Shown piece by piece: positions 62,797 to 64,000 of a stretch of DNA of 64,000 nucleotides. Made by a program: the position numbers and the translations under genes. The notes beneath the pieces are model-generated. The model had not been told where the DNA came from. It saw only the letters and a program-made list of their open reading frames with translations, and did not search any database. Source of the DNA: Fodinicola feengrottensis (lineage in GTDB: Bacteria; Actinomycetota; Actinomycetes; Mycobacteriales; HKI-0501); NCBI RefSeq assembly GCF_010993775.1, contig NZ_WOTO01000018.1, forward strand, positions 62,001-126,000, given 5' to 3'. How positions within the stretch are numbered: position 1 is the first letter of the stretch; the number at the start of each line of letters is the position of its first letter.

Positions 62797-64000
62797 TCAC
62801 CCTTCCTTGCGCGCCAGCCAAGTGGCGCGGGTGGCAAGCCAACCGGCGCGGGTTGCCGGCAGGCCACTCTCGCCGGCCGGCGTACGACGGACGGACAGGA
62901 TCTGGTCGACGCCCATCCGGCCGTCGCGGAAGGACAGCGCGCGCCGCCCACCAGGTAGAGCCGCCACACCCGGGCGACTTCCTCGCCGACCATTGCGACC
63001 ACCTCGTCCCACCGCCGTTCGAAGGTCTCGTACCAAACGTCGACCGTACGTACATAATGCTCGCGCATCGCCTCCACGTCTCGCACTTCGAGCCCGGCGT
63101 CTTCCAGCAGCGCCACGGTTTCGCCGACCGGGCGCATATGCATGTCCGGCGCGATGTACGACTCGATGAACGGCCCGCCGCCGGGCAGGCCGCGCCGGGA
63201 CATCTGCTGGATCAGCACCCGGCCCTGCTCGCGTACGAGCCGATGCAGGCCAGCGGCGAAGGTCGGGGGTAATTGCCGGCGCCGACGTGCTCGCCCATTT
63301 CGATCGACGAGATCGCGTCGAACGGGCCATCGCTGATCTCGCGATAGTCCTGCAGCCGGATCTCGACCGAGTCCTGGAGGCCACGCTCGCGCACGCGCTG
63401 TTGGACAAAGGTCTTCTGCTCAGCGGAAAGTGTCACGCCGACGACCTGGACACCGAAATGTTGGGCGGCATGCAGAGATAGCGATCCCCACCCGCAACCA
63501 ACATCCAGAAACCGCATGCCGGGTTCCAGTCCGAGTTTTCGACACACCAGGTCGAGCTTGTCGCGTTGCGCGTCTTCCAGCATGTACGCGGGATCCTCAG
63601 TTGTCCAGTACGCGGACGAATACGCCATTTGCGGATCGAGGACCAGTGCATAGAAGTCGTTGGAAAGATCATAGTGATGCGAAATAGCGTCGACATCCCG
63701 GCGTTTGCTGTGCAGCCGTCCGGAAAGTCGTGCCTGCGAGCGGGGAACCGGCAGTTTCGGACCGAAAGCGCCGAGCCGCAGCGCAGTTATGGCGGCTTTG
63801 AGCAGCAGACCTGGCGTCGGTCGCACGGCGGAGAGATGGCGACTGCGAACCACGTTCCACGCGTACGACAGCGACTCGGCGAGATCTGACTCGACATCGA
63901 GCTCACCGGTCACGTACGCCTGCGCCAACCCGAGCTCACCCGGATTCCACAGCAGTCGCCGCAGGACGTTGGGGGAATTCAGCACGACAACCGGGCCGGC
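62797..64000 (-). CDS. Cyclopropane-fatty-acyl-phospholipid synthase family methyltransferase, partial
   Basis: The N-terminus runs off the right edge; about 400 residues are present. SAM-binding motif RFLDVGCGWGSLSLHAAQHF, preceding HHYDLSNDFYALVLDPQMAY and SSAYWTTEDPAYMLEDAQ, then EMGEHVG; C-terminal IESYIAPDMHMRP, DVEAMREHYVRTVDVW and YLVGGALSFRDGRMG. Breaks near 63265 and near 62940-62946 (extra GC). It adds a methyl or methylene group to unsaturated acyl chains of membrane lipids. Followed by the DUF1295 and PlsC genes. Confidence 0.9.

Overview
The window is high-GC actinobacterial chromosome (Actinomycetota). The evidence is a type VII secretion (mycosin) locus, a 14-gene nuoA-N operon with menaquinone-type neighbours, an F420-type LLM oxidoreductase, korAB, PaaX/PadR/ArsR/TetR/GntR regulators, frequent GTG starts with 4-base stop/start overlaps, and very frequent CGTACG hexamers. 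Genus cannot be fixed from sequence alone. No tRNA, rRNA, CRISPR array or insertion sequence was recognised.

Layout. 1-6024 (minus strand): the end of a type VII secretion locus, with a small secreted-type protein, a WXG-like substrate, two mycosin proteases and two copies (one truncated) of an AAA ATPase regulator; the mycosin-ATPase module is tandemly duplicated. 6025-6322: a divergent promoter with a good IdeR/DmdR-type iron box. 6323-24528 (plus): geranylgeranyl-reductase-family flavoprotein, nuoABCDEFGHIJKLMN and a polyprenyl diphosphate synthase, a coherent menaquinone/NADH dehydrogenase block. 24579-26062: ArsR-SRPBCC pair and a Uma2 protein, then a strong hairpin and a 25-G run. 26186-37347: small regulator-enzyme pairs (PadR-monooxygenase, TetR-MFS, TetR-hydrolase), HAD phosphatase, LLM oxidoreductase, acyltransferase, FhuF-like Fe-S protein, AhpD-like protein and a D-2-hydroxyacid dehydrogenase. 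37653-39319: an N-acyltransferase/O-acyltransferase pair resembling ornithine-lipid synthesis. 39391-45936: MHS transporter, korAB, DMT exporter, LysR. 46177-51343: GntR, TPP enzyme, orphan solute-binding lipoprotein and HpcH-type aldolase, with a nested-hairpin direct repeat filling the space between two convergent genes. 51383-52374: folK and an unknown gene. 52375-60697: a divergent PaaX-controlled cluster (CoA ligase, StyA-like monooxygenase, two SDRs, enoyl-CoA hydratase, RidA, CrtI-like flavoprotein) that looks like a CoA-dependent aromatic (possibly aminoaromatic) catabolic pathway. 60762-64000: peroxiredoxin, PlsC, DUF1295 and cyclopropane/methyl-fatty-acid synthase genes.

A striking feature of the whole window is that most long genes, including nearly every nuo gene, carry one or more frameshifts, and many of these are exact short tandem duplications (1, 2, 4, 5, 7 or 8 bases) whose removal restores the conserved protein. 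Because essential-type genes are hit about once per kilobase, consensus or assembly error is the likeliest cause. I therefore annotate such genes as single CDS spanning the shift and state where the frame changes; their products should be read from corrected sequence.
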